Positions 37,815 to 46,341 of a DNA stretch of 56,202 nt are shown here, in pieces. Within the stretch, counting starts at the first letter, position 1, and each line of letters starts with the position of its first letter. Source of the stretch: Ruegeria intermedia (lineage in GTDB: Bacteria > Pseudomonadota > Alphaproteobacteria > Rhodobacterales > Rhodobacteraceae). The position numbers and the translations under genes are program-made. The stretch is taken from the NCBI RefSeq assembly GCF_900129345.1, contig NZ_FQVK01000026.1:1-56202 (forward strand), read 5' to 3'. Below the pieces are notes generated by a model. The model saw nothing but the letters and a program-made list of their open reading frames with translations, searched no databases and was not told the DNA's origin.

Positions 37815-38900
37815 ATGACCGACACCATAGCCGAATTCCGCATTCCGACCCAAGAGTTGCGAGACGACATTCCGTTCTACACCAAGGTTCTGGGCATGCG
37901 GATGGACATGATCTATCCGGCGGATGACCCTCGGGTCGCGGTGTTTTCGGGGCACGGCCTGCGCCTGCGGGTGGAAAAGGACGCGCCCGAGGCGCCGGGC
38001 ACCTTGCGCATCCTCACCGATGATCCGGACGGGTTTGCCGGCGGTCAGCGCAGCCTGGTCGCCCCCAACGGCACCCGGATCGAGATCGAAGAGCGCAACC
38101 CGCCCCTTGTGATGCCGGAGACGGTTCATTCCTTCGTCGTCCGCAGGCTTAAGGATCAGGCGCCCTGGATCATCGGGCGCGCGGGCATGCATTATCGCGA
38201 CCTGGTGCCGGACCGGCTGGGCGGGTCGATCATCGCCAGCCACATCCGCATTCCCGACGGCGGCCCGGTCCCCGACATGGTGCATTTCCACAAGGTCGGG
38301 TTCCAGCTGATCTTCTGCATCCACGGCTGGGTGGATGTGGTCTATGAGGATCAGGGCGACAAGATGCGCCTGACCGCTGGCGACTGTTTCATCCAGCCGC
38401 CCGAGATCCGGCACCGCGTGCTCGAGGCGTCGGACAACGTGCAGGTGATCGAAATCGGCGTTCCGGCCGAGCATGTCACCGAGATCGACCACGAAATGAA
38501 ACTGCCCACGCCGCATTACCGCCCCGAGCGGGAATGGCAGGGCCAGCGGTTCGTCTACAACCGGGCCGAAGGGGCAGAGTGGCAGCCGTTCCGCCTGCCG
38601 GGCTATCAATGCCGCGACACGACGATTGCCGAAAACACCAAGGGCGTGGCGGGCGTTCAGGTGGTGCGCCGGGGGCAGGGCGACCCGGTCTGGGCCAGCC
38701 ATGATGCCGATATCCACTTTACCTTCGTGATGAACGGGGCCGTCACCCTGGAAGGTGAAGGACGTGATCCGTTTCGCCTGGAGCAGGGCGACGCCTTTGT
38801 CATCCCGCCCGGAATGCGCACGCGGCTGGCCGACCCCAGCGACGATGTCGAACTGCTCGAGGTCACGCTGCCGGGGTTTTTCAAGACCGATCTGGGCTGA
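37815..38900 (+). CDS. VOC domain fused to a bicupin
   Basis: A 361-residue protein. Residues 1 to about 85 look like a glyoxalase/VOC half (IAEFRIPTQELRDDIPFYTK...VAVFSGHGLRLRVEKD). Two cupin domains follow, with the first around MVHFHKVGFQLIFCIHGWVDVV (about residues 155-215, split by one His pair) and the second around DIHFTFVMNGAVTLEGEGRD and FRLEQGDAFVIPPGM. Metal-binding His are present in the first cupin (HFHK) and at DADIHF in the second. No named product. The start at 37815 follows GAGGAG. Substrate unknown. Confidence 0.75.
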   Translation: MTDTIAEFRIPTQELRDDIPFYTKVLGMRMDMIYPADDPRVAVFSGHGLRLRVEKDAPEAPGTLRILTDDPDGFAGGQRSLVAPNGTRIEIEERNPPLVMPETVHSFVVRRLKDQAPWIIGRAGMHYRDLVPDRLGGSIIASHIRIPDGGPVPDMVHFHKVGFQLIFCIHGWVDVVYEDQGDKMRLTAGDCFIQPPEIRHRVLEASDNVQVIEIGVPAEHVTEIDHEMKLPTPHYRPEREWQGQRFVYNRAEGAEWQPFRLPGYQCRDTTIAENTKGVAGVQVVRRGQGDPVWASHDADIHFTFVMNGAVTLEGEGRDPFRLEQGDAFVIPPGMRTRLADPSDDVELLEVTLPGFFKTDLG

Positions 38901-39006
38901 CGCGCGGGGGCGCCGAGATTCCCGTGCCGAGGGGGCTTCAATTCCCCCGCGGATTTCCAGTAGGGTATGGCATTCTGACCAGATGATCAAAAATCGGGGA
39001 ATCGCC

Positions 39007-39390
39007 ATGTCGTTGAAAGAAGCAGCCCTCAAGGTGCGTGAAAACGCCTATGCGCCCTATTCGAATTTCAAGGTGGGCGCCGCGGTCCGCACCCCGTCGG
39101 GCGAAGTGTTCGCGGGCTGCAACGTGGAAAACGTGGCCTATCCCGAAGGCACCTGCGCCGAGGCCGGGGCGATCGCCGCGATGGTCGCCGCCGGAGAAAA
39201 CAAGCTGGCCGAGGTCTATGTGGTCGCCTCCAGCCCGCAACCGGTTCCGCCCTGCGGCGGATGCCGGCAGAAACTGGCCGAGTTCGGAGACAAGGACGTG
39301 GTGGTCACCATGGCGACGGTGGACGGGGTAGAAACCCGCACGACTATCGGCGAGCTGCTGCCCGGCGCCTTCGACGCCTCGTTCATGTAA
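39007..39390 (+). CDS. cdd: Cytidine deaminase
   Basis: A 127-residue tetrameric-type cytidine deaminase converting cytidine and deoxycytidine to uridine forms. Zinc ligands Cys50, Cys83 and Cys86 and proton-shuttle Glu52 are seen in GTCAEAGA and PPCGGCRQ. YAPYSNFKVGAAV is the substrate loop. First gene of the nucleoside salvage operon, 11 bp ahead of deoA. Confidence 0.96.
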   Translation: MSLKEAALKVRENAYAPYSNFKVGAAVRTPSGEVFAGCNVENVAYPEGTCAEAGAIAAMVAAGENKLAEVYVVASSPQPVPPCGGCRQKLAEFGDKDVVVTMATVDGVETRTTIGELLPGAFDASFM

Positions 39391-39401
39391 GGGCCGCGCG
39401 C

Positions 39402-40709
39402 ATGGACGCCCGTTCGATCATCGCGAAACTGCGCCGCCGCGAGGTGCCGGATGCCGGCGAGCTGGCGTGGTTCGCCCATGGCCTGGCCGATGGCAGCGTC
39501 AGCGACGCCCAGGCCGGAGCCTTTGCCATGGCTGTCTGCATGGGCGGGCTGGGTCCCGAGGGCCGCGCCGCGCTGACGCTGGCCATGCGCGACAGCGGCG
39601 AGGTTCTGACCTGGAATCTGGACGGTCCGGTGATCGACAAGCATTCGACCGGCGGGGTGGGGGATTGCGTCAGCCTCGTGCTGGCCCCGGCGCTGGCGGA
39701 ATGCGGGGCCTATGTGCCGATGATCTCGGGCCGCGGTCTGGGCCATACCGGCGGGACGCTCGACAAGCTCGAGGCCATCCCCGGCGTGTCGACCCAGATC
39801 AGCCAAGACCGGCTGGCCCAGATTTTGGCCGAGACCGGTGCCGCCATCGTCGGCGCAACGACACAGATCGCCCCGGCGGACAAGCGGCTCTATGCGATCC
39901 GCGACGTGACAGCTACGGTCGAAAGCCTCGATCTGATCACCGCCTCGATCCTGTCCAAGAAACTGGCGGCCAGCCCGGATGCTCTGGTGCTGGACGTCAA
40001 GATGGGCAGCGGAGCCTTCATGAAAACGCTGGACGAAGCGCGCAAGCTGGCGCAGGCCCTGACCGAAACGGCCAATGCGGCCGGGTGCCGGACTTCGGCC
40101 CTGATCACCGACATGAATCAGCCGCTCGCTCCCGCCTTGGGCAACGCCCTGGAAATCGCCGAAGTGATGAAAGTGCTGACCGATGGGCAGCCTTCGCCCC
40201 TGACCGAGATTTCGGCCGAGCTGGGCGGTGTTCTGCTGTCTGACGCCGGTATGGTCGGTGATGCGCAGGCCGGGCGGGACATGATCGCCGAGGTGATCCG
40301 CGACGGCCGTGCGGCCGAGCGGTTCGGCCGGATGATGGCCGCGGTCGGCGGGCCGCTGGGTCTGGTCGAGGACTGGGCGCGCTATCTGCCCGAGGCCAGC
40401 GTGATCCTTGAGGTCACGGCCCAGGACGAAGGCTATGTCACCGCGATGGATGGCGAGGCGCTGGGCCTTGCCGTCGTGGCGCTGGGCGGTGGCCGGCAGG
40501 TGGAAAGCGATGTGATCGACCCGGCAGTAGGGCTGTCGGGGCTGGTGCGGCTGGGCGACAAGGTCTCGGCCGGAACGCCGCTGGCCGTGGTCCATGCCGC
40601 GCGCGAGGACGCCGCGCAGCGGGCCGCGCAAACCGTGCGTGCCGCAATCACCATCGGCCCGGCGCCCGTTCCGGTGCCGGAGCTGGTACAGGAAAGGATC
40701 CTCGCATGA
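39402..40709 (+). CDS. deoA: Thymidine phosphorylase
   Basis: A 435-residue family 3 glycosyltransferase-fold enzyme that cleaves thymidine and deoxyuridine with phosphate. The phosphate/substrate signature DKHSTGGVGD is intact, with SGRGLGHTGGTLDKLE and SLDLITASILSKK following. The start at 39402 was chosen because it lies 11 bp after cdd; the frame is open to 39261 inside cdd. The stop overlaps the deoB start by 4 bp. Confidence 0.96.
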   Translation: MDARSIIAKLRRREVPDAGELAWFAHGLADGSVSDAQAGAFAMAVCMGGLGPEGRAALTLAMRDSGEVLTWNLDGPVIDKHSTGGVGDCVSLVLAPALAECGAYVPMISGRGLGHTGGTLDKLEAIPGVSTQISQDRLAQILAETGAAIVGATTQIAPADKRLYAIRDVTATVESLDLITASILSKKLAASPDALVLDVKMGSGAFMKTLDEARKLAQALTETANAAGCRTSALITDMNQPLAPALGNALEIAEVMKVLTDGQPSPLTEISAELGGVLLSDAGMVGDAQAGRDMIAEVIRDGRAAERFGRMMAAVGGPLGLVEDWARYLPEASVILEVTAQDEGYVTAMDGEALGLAVVALGGGRQVESDVIDPAVGLSGLVRLGDKVSAGTPLAVVHAAREDAAQRAAQTVRAAITIGPAPVPVPELVQERILA

Positions 40710-41917
40710 GCCGCGCGTTCCTTGTGGTGATGGATTCGGTGGGTATCGGCGGTGCGCCGGATGCCGACCGGTTTTTCAACGGCGACGTGCCGGACACGGG
40801 CGCGAACACGGTGGCCCATATCGCGCAGGCCTGCGCCGAAGGGCGGGCCGAGGATGGTCGGTCCGGGCCGTTGCGCCTGCCCAACCTCGATGCGCTGGGG
40901 CTGGGGGCGGCGGTGCGGCTGGCCTCGGGCGCGGATGTGCCGGGGTTGGAGGCCGACCCGACCGGCCTGTGGGGGTGCGCGTGCGAGCATTCGCCAGGCA
41001 AGGACACGCCTTCGGGTCATTGGGAACTGGCCGGGCTGCCGGTGCCGTGGGACTGGCACTATTTCCCCGACACGGTCCCCGCGTTCCCTGATGATGTGAC
41101 CCGCGCCGCCGCGCAGGCCGCCGGAACCGAGGGCATTTTGGGCAATTGCCACGCCTCGGGCACCACGATCATCGCCGAACTGGGCGCTGAACATCTGCGC
41201 ACGGGTTGGCCGATCTGCTATACCTCGGCCGACAGCGTGTTCCAGATTGCCGCGCACGAGGAGACGTTCGGGCTGGAGCGCCTGTACCAGATGTGCCGGA
41301 CCCTGGCCCCCATGCTGCACGAGATGAAGGTGGGCCGGGTGATCGCGCGCCCCTTCGTGGGCTCGCCCGAACAGGGGTTTGTCCGCACCACCAGCCGCAA
41401 GGATTTCGCCATCACGCCGCCCGCGCCGGTGCTGACCAACTGGGCGCAGGATGCCGGGCGCACGGTGCATGGCGTGGGCAAAATCGGCGACATCTTCTCG
41501 ATGCAGGGGATCGACACGCTGGACAAGGGCTCGGACGCCGAGTTGATGGGTCACCTCTCGCGCCTTGTGGACAGCGCCGAAGACGGCAGCCTGACATTCG
41601 CCAACTTCGTCGAGTTTGACAGCCAGTACGGCCACCGGCGCGACATCTCGGGCTATGCTCGCGCGCTGGAATGGTTCGACGCCGAGATCGGGCGTATCCT
41701 GCCCCGGCTGCGCCCGGGCGACCTGTTCCTGCTGACCGCCGATCACGGCAACGACCCCAGCTGGGTCGGCACCGACCACACCCGCGAGCAGGTGCCGGTG
41801 CTGATCGCCGGCCTGGGGGCCGGACAGATCGGGCAGATCAATTTCGCCGATGTGGCCGCCAGCATCGCCCATCACGTGAACATTCCGGCGCAAGGGCCGG
41901 GAAGGACCTTTCTATGA
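40706..41917 (+). CDS. deoB: Phosphopentomutase
   Basis: A 403-residue alkaline-phosphatase-fold enzyme interconverting (deoxy)ribose 1- and 5-phosphate. Metal-binding sites are FLVVMDSVGIGGAPDA with its Asp near the start, the SPGKDTPSGHWE stretch with the phospho-Thr, and LLTADHGNDPSWVGTDHTRE near the C-terminus. It overlaps deoA (ATGA) and add (4 bp), consistent with coupled translation. Confidence 0.97.
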   Translation: MSRAFLVVMDSVGIGGAPDADRFFNGDVPDTGANTVAHIAQACAEGRAEDGRSGPLRLPNLDALGLGAAVRLASGADVPGLEADPTGLWGCACEHSPGKDTPSGHWELAGLPVPWDWHYFPDTVPAFPDDVTRAAAQAAGTEGILGNCHASGTTIIAELGAEHLRTGWPICYTSADSVFQIAAHEETFGLERLYQMCRTLAPMLHEMKVGRVIARPFVGSPEQGFVRTTSRKDFAITPPAPVLTNWAQDAGRTVHGVGKIGDIFSMQGIDTLDKGSDAELMGHLSRLVDSAEDGSLTFANFVEFDSQYGHRRDISGYARALEWFDAEIGRILPRLRPGDLFLLTADHGNDPSWVGTDHTREQVPVLIAGLGAGQIGQINFADVAASIAHHVNIPAQGPGRTFL

Positions 41918-42900
41918 CCGTCGCAGACCTGCCCAAGATCGAACTGCACCTGCATCACGAAGGCGCGGCCCCGCCCGCCTTCATCCGCCAGCTGGCGCAT
42001 GAAAAGAAGGTTGACCTGAGCGGCACCTTCAAGCCCGACGGCAGCTATGACTTCCGCGATTTCGCGCATTTCCTCAGCGTCTACGAGGCCGCCTGCGAGG
42101 TGCTGAAAACCCCCGAGGATTTCCGCCGCCTGACGCTGGCGATCCTGGAAGAAAGCGCGGCGAACGGGGTGGTCTATTCCGAAACCTTCCTCGGCCCCGA
42201 TTTCTGCGGCGGGGGCGATCTGCATGCCTGGCGCGACTATCTGGCCGCCATTCAGGACGCCGCCGACGAGGCCGAGCGCAAGTTCGAAATCACTCTGCGC
42301 GGCGTGGTGACCTGCGTGCGCCATTTCGGACCCGACAAGGCCAAGCGCAGCGCGCTGTGCGCCGCCGAAACCGCCGGTGACTGGATCACCGGGTTCGGTA
42401 TGGGCGGGAACGAAGCCATGGGCCAGCTGGCCGATTTCAAATGGGCCTTCGACTGCGCGCGCGAGGCCGGATTGCGCCTGACCACCCATGCCGGCGAATT
42501 CGGCGGCCCCGAAAGCGTGCGCGATGCGGTGCGCGCGCTGGGAGTCGAACGGGTGGGCCACGGCGTGCGGGCCATCGAAGACCCCGATCTGGTGCATGAG
42601 CTGGCCGACCGAGGCACCACGCTCGAGGTCTGTCCGGGCTCGAACGTGGTGCTGGGCCTGTACCCCGATTTCGCCGCCCACCCGATCGCGCGGCTGCGCG
42701 AAGCGGGCGTGAAGGTCACGGTTTCCACCGATGACCCGCCGTTTTTCCATACCACCATGCGCCGCGAATATGACATGCTGGCCCAGGCCTTCGGCTGGGA
42801 CGCCGAGGATTTCGCCGTGCTGAACGACACCGCCCTGAACGCCGCTTTCTGCGATGAAGAGACCCGCGCAAGGGTTAGGAAAAGACTGGAGAACACATGA
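41914..42900 (+). CDS. add: Adenosine deaminase family protein
   Basis: A 328-residue zinc hydrolase of the adenosine/adenine deaminase family. Motifs are [12 protein letters not shown] (zinc His pair), the [11 protein letters not shown] block with catalytic Glu, [11 protein letters not shown] and [11 protein letters not shown] with zinc Asp. It cannot be separated from adenine deaminase (type 2) by eye; the operon context favours a nucleoside substrate. Both ends overlap neighbouring genes by 4 bp. Confidence 0.93.
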   Translation: MTVADLPKIELHLHHEGAAPPAFIRQLAHEKKVDLSGTFKPDGSYDFRDFAHFLSVYEAACEVLKTPEDFRRLTLAILEESAANGVVYSETFLGPDFCGGGDLHAWRDYLAAIQDAADEAERKFEITLRGVVTCVRHFGPDKAKRSALCAAETAGDWITGFGMGGNEAMGQLADFKWAFDCAREAGLRLTTHAGEFGGPESVRDAVRALGVERVGHGVRAIEDPDLVHELADRGTTLEVCPGSNVVLGLYPDFAAHPIARLREAGVKVTVSTDDPPFFHTTMRREYDMLAQAFGWDAEDFAVLNDTALNAAFCDEETRARVRKRLENT

Positions 42901-43529
42901 GCGAACATCTGACCGTCGTCGACCACCCGCTGGTGCAGCACAAACTGACGCTCATGCGGGACAAGGGCACCTCGACCGCCTCGTTCCGGCAACTGCTGCG
43001 CGAGATCACGCTGCTGCTGGCCTATGAGGTGACCCGCGACCTGCCGCTGACCACGCGCCACATCGAGACCCCGATGGAGGAGATGGACGCGCCGATCCTG
43101 GCGGGCAAGAAACTGGCGCTGGTGTCGATCCTGCGTGCGGGCAACGGGATGCTGGATGGCGTTCTGGAATTGGTGCCCTCGGCCCGGGTCGGATTCGTGG
43201 GCCTGTATCGCGATGAAGAAACGCTGCAGCCGGTGCAGTACTATTTCAAGGTTCCCGAAGGGCTGAAGGACCGGCTGGTGATCGCGGTCGACCCGATGCT
43301 GGCCACCGGCAACAGTTCGGCCGCTGCCGTCGACCTGCTGAAACAGGCCGGCGCCACCGACATCCGGTTCCTGTGCCTTCTGGCCGCCCCCGAAGGCGTG
43401 GCGCGCATGAAAGAGGCACATCCCGACGTCAAGATCGTCACCGCCGCGCTGGACCGCGAGCTGAATTCCAAGGGCTACATCATGCCGGGCCTCGGCGATG
43501 CCGGCGACCGGATGTTTGGCACCAAATAG
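42897..43529 (+). CDS. upp: Uracil phosphoribosyltransferase
   Basis: A 210-residue enzyme that makes UMP from uracil and PRPP. The PRPP loop is visible in [16 protein letters not shown], with [14 protein letters not shown] and [12 protein letters not shown], and the uracil-binding C-terminus [18 protein letters not shown]. Last gene of the salvage operon, overlapping add. The products of the upstream enzymes (uracil) feed this step. Confidence 0.97.
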   Translation: MSEHLTVVDHPLVQHKLTLMRDKGTSTASFRQLLREITLLLAYEVTRDLPLTTRHIETPMEEMDAPILAGKKLALVSILRAGNGMLDGVLELVPSARVGFVGLYRDEETLQPVQYYFKVPEGLKDRLVIAVDPMLATGNSSAAAVDLLKQAGATDIRFLCLLAAPEGVARMKEAHPDVKIVTAALDRELNSKGYIMPGLGDAGDRMFGTK

Positions 43530-43535
43530 GCGCGC

Positions 43536-44552
43536 CTAGTCGCCGCAGATGTTCTGCAGCCGCACCCAGTCTCGGTCGGGCAGAACCTGATCCGGGGGCT
43601 GACCCGCCATCGGGTCGGCTTCGATCAGGGGCAGAACCGTTTCTCCGGTGATGTCGCGCGCATAGGCATACGGCGTCGAGGGCAGCCGGGCCTGGGCAAA
43701 GCTCTGCAGCAGGGCCTCATCCGCGATCTCCGGGCGCGGCTCCGACAGGACCTGCTCGGTATAGGCGTCGATCTGTCCGGCCGTCAGCCCGCCCGTGGTC
43801 AGCAAGCGAAATGCCGCAACGGTGCCCGTTCGGTCCAGCAGCTCGTCCAGCGGGTCCTGCCATGCGGCACGGGCGCGTTCGGCGATGATGTATCCCGCGG
43901 CGACGGCCGGGTCCTCGTAGTCTTCGACAAGCGCCCGGTTCAGCAGAACGATGCCACCGGGCAGGCCCAGGCTTTCCTGCACGCCGGCGGGCAGGATCAC
44001 GATCCGGCGGACCCCGGTCCGCTGTGCAAGTGCCCGCAGCGATGCCTGCGCGTCGCGTGCGTTGCAGGCCCGGCCCGAAACGCGCTCGATCCGGCGCAAG
44101 ACCATCTCGCCGATTTCCTGGCGCTTGATCTGTGGCAGGACGCTCACGACATGGGATTGCAGCGCGCCCGGCAACCAGAACACCAGCAGCGCCACCACCG
44201 CGGCCACGACGCCGCCGACGCTGGCCCAGCGCAGGCGCCCGGGGTGGGGGCGGGCACGTTCGATGGCACGCTGCAGCTTGTCGATGGCCTCGATCATGGT
44301 CGTTTCCGACTGGTCGAGTTCGAGCGTCTCGCCAGGATCGCCGTCGGGGTTGTAGATGGCCGGAATGGCGCCGGGGTTCTGGCGCTCCAGCGCGGCCAGA
44401 GACCAATGGGTCAGCGGCCGGTCGTTGAAGTCGGAAATCGTCAGGGTCGCTTCGCCGATCGACACCACGACCTCGCGCCGCTGTTCGTCCGGCGACGGGC
44501 GCCACAGACCGGTGGCTTCGATCCGTTGGTATTGTTTGAATGCCGTCTTCAC
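43536..44552 (-). CDS. Hypothetical membrane-anchored protein
   Basis: A 338-residue protein. Residues 1-105 are soluble and cytoplasmic (IEATGLWRPSPDEQRREVVV, a segment that recalls PH-like folds), a membrane segment lies at about 112-131 (ASVGGVVAAVVALLVFWLPG), and the remainder is periplasmic. The C-terminal part (RRIVILPAGVQESLGLPGGIVLLNRALVEDYEDPAVAAGYIIAER, in pieces) resembles M48 peptidase-like folds without an HExxH, so it may be an inactive relative. The start is GTG at 44552. It is convergent with upp. Confidence 0.65.
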   Translation of the reverse strand: MKTAFKQYQRIEATGLWRPSPDEQRREVVVSIGEATLTISDFNDRPLTHWSLAALERQNPGAIPAIYNPDGDPGETLELDQSETTMIEAIDKLQRAIERARPHPGRLRWASVGGVVAAVVALLVFWLPGALQSHVVSVLPQIKRQEIGEMVLRRIERVSGRACNARDAQASLRALAQRTGVRRIVILPAGVQESLGLPGGIVLLNRALVEDYEDPAVAAGYIIAERARAAWQDPLDELLDRTGTVAAFRLLTTGGLTAGQIDAYTEQVLSEPRPEIADEALLQSFAQARLPSTPYAYARDITGETVLPLIEADPMAGQPPDQVLPDRDWVRLQNICGD

Positions 44553-44684
44553 GGTGGGCTGCTCGTTATGGTTTGGCCAAGTCCTATCACGATGGGACCG
44601 AACGGCGCAAACCTGTTGCGCAACCGGCACCGGGCATGTTCCACTGACCCCGCCGGAACGCACAAGAATACCAAAGGGGCCAGG

Positions 44685-45332
44685 GTGATCCTATCGACGG
44701 GGCGGTCTTTCATCTTCATTCATATTCCAAAAACCGGGGGCACGTCGCTGGCGCTTGCGCTCGAGGCGCGTGCGATGAAGGACGACATTCTGGTCGGAGA
44801 CACGCCCAAGGCGCAACGGCGACGGCGGCGTCAGCAGTCGCTCGTGACCGCAGGCCGCCTGTGGAAACACGCGCGCCTGTCCGATATCGAGGGGCTTGTG
44901 CCGCCCGACCGGATGCGTGCCATGTTCGTCTTTACGCTGGTGCGCAACCCCTGGGACCGTATGGTCAGCTACTATCACTGGCTGCGCACGCAGACGTTTT
45001 CGCACCCGGCGGTCGGCCTGGCCAAGGCACTGGATTTTGGCGGTTTCGTGCAGCACCCGGATATCCGCCGGTCGTTCCGGCAGAGCCCGGCGCGCAGCTA
45101 CGTCACCAACGCCGAGGGGCAGGAAATGTGCAACGCCTACGTTCGGATCGAGCATTTCCACGAAGATGCCCGCCCCTTGTTCGATCATCTTGGATTTGAA
45201 TTCCGTCTGCCGCATGCGAACCCGTCGTGCCGATCGGAAGACTATCGGGGCTATTACTGCGCCCGGACCCGCGATGCCGTGGCCGAGGCCTGTTCGGAAG
45301 ATATCGAGAGATTCGGGTATCACTTCGAATAA
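44685..45332 (+). CDS. Sulfotransferase family 2 domain protein
   Basis: A 215-residue P-loop sulfotransferase. The PAPS 5'-phosphosulfate loop is IHIPKTGGTSL near the N-terminus and the 3'-phosphate site is LVRNPWDRMVSYYHWL at about residues 88-103. The C-terminal half has a cysteine-rich tail (PSCRSEDYRGYYC). The start is GTG at 44685 with AAAGGGG upstream, chosen because the family begins directly at the P-loop. Acceptor unknown; in Rhodobacterales such genes often serve polysaccharide modification. Confidence 0.9.
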   Translation: MILSTGRSFIFIHIPKTGGTSLALALEARAMKDDILVGDTPKAQRRRRRQQSLVTAGRLWKHARLSDIEGLVPPDRMRAMFVFTLVRNPWDRMVSYYHWLRTQTFSHPAVGLAKALDFGGFVQHPDIRRSFRQSPARSYVTNAEGQEMCNAYVRIEHFHEDARPLFDHLGFEFRLPHANPSCRSEDYRGYYCARTRDAVAEACSEDIERFGYHFE

Positions 45333-45509
45333 GGGAGCTGTTTCCCGATTGCACTCAAGGGCGGGGCTGGTGGCGGAACTGTTCTCAAAAACAGGCCTTA
45401 CGCTCGGCGTAACGGCGCAAATAGGGCGGAAAAAGGGCGGGAATAAGGCGCCACCCAGCCTGCCGTGCTACACCTTTTTCAGTTGACAGGTGCCAGAAGG
45501 GGGCGGCGC

Positions 45510-46286
45510 ATGTTTGAAGTAGTGAGTGTTTCAGCGGACGAGATGTCCTTTGAAAAAGGGGTTGCAACGACGACGCGTAAGGCTGTTTCGGTGCGGCGCG
45601 GAGGGTTGGTGCATGGCACGCGGGTTCTGACCTCTGGCGGGTGGGTGCCCGTCGAGGCGCTGACGCCCGGAGATCCGGTGCGCACGGCGGACAATGGGTT
45701 TCAGCCCGTGCGGCGCGTGTCGCAAGACCTGATCTCGGTGCCGGCTGATGAAACCCGTCCGGAATTTCTCCCGGTTCGGGTACCGGCCGGCGCGGCTTAC
45801 AACAAGCGGCCGGTCTGGCTTATGCCCGAACAGGGGATTGCCGTCGCCGCGTCCTGGCTGGATGCGCGGCCGGCCGACAGCGCCATCGTCGCGGCGCGGT
45901 TGCTCAGCGGGTCTTTTGCCTTTGGCTCGGCGATGCCGGCCACCCGTTTCCCGGTGACCACATTGTTTTTCGACCAGGACGAAATCATTTGCATCGAAGG
46001 CGGCCTCAAAGCCTATTTCCCGGCCTGCCGCATCGCGGGCAGGGGACGTGTCACGGGGCAAAGCGGTTACCCGGTTCTGGATGCAGAAAGTGGCGCGGCG
46101 CTGGTCGCGTCCGTCGCGGCTGCGCGCGATCTGTCGGCGCTGGCCTGCCCGGTCTCCGCTAGGGCTGTTGCGATCCCCCGGGTGCCGGTGGTTCCGGCCA
46201 GGCCCGTCCGGGGCGAGCGGCGCCCCGGACGCCCGGGCCGGCCCAGACAGCCGGCCCTGCTTTTGCGCGCCGACTGGCAGAACTGA
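45510..46286 (+). CDS. Hint (hedgehog/intein) domain protein
   Basis: A 258-residue protein with a Hint-like fold: GGLVHGTRVLTSGGWVPVEAL then GDPVRTADNGFQPVRRV, the two strands typical of the Rhodobacterales Hint (Hint_2) proteins. The catalytic Cys at the start of the Hint block is replaced by Gly-Leu/Val (no CFxxGT), and there is no N-terminal extein or adhesin domain. A basic tail (RPGRPGRPRQ) ends the protein. It is unlikely to self-cleave. Upstream is a 177-bp gap after the sulfotransferase. Confidence 0.75.
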   Translation: MFEVVSVSADEMSFEKGVATTTRKAVSVRRGGLVHGTRVLTSGGWVPVEALTPGDPVRTADNGFQPVRRVSQDLISVPADETRPEFLPVRVPAGAAYNKRPVWLMPEQGIAVAASWLDARPADSAIVAARLLSGSFAFGSAMPATRFPVTTLFFDQDEIICIEGGLKAYFPACRIAGRGRVTGQSGYPVLDAESGAALVASVAAARDLSALACPVSARAVAIPRVPVVPARPVRGERRPGRPGRPRQPALLLRADWQN

Positions 46287-46308
46287 CCCGGTCGTTTCAG
46301 CGGAGAAC

Positions 46309-46330
46309 TGGCGCATGCATCCATGCGCCA
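46309..46330. terminator. Stem-loop between convergent Hint and fadJ genes
   Basis: TGGCGCATG (46309-46317) and CATGCGCCA (46322-46330) form a perfect 9-bp stem with a 4-base loop. It lies 11 bp beyond the fadJ stop. No T run is visible on either strand, so it may terminate weakly in both directions. Confidence 0.5.
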
Positions 46331-46341
46331 GCACCTGTACG

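Noticed and set aside
38901..39006. Hairpin GGGGG...CCCCC before cdd as a riboswitch
   Set aside because: Only a 5-bp stem around 38931-38948; no conserved aptamer pattern was recognised, so it is treated as an ordinary intergenic region.
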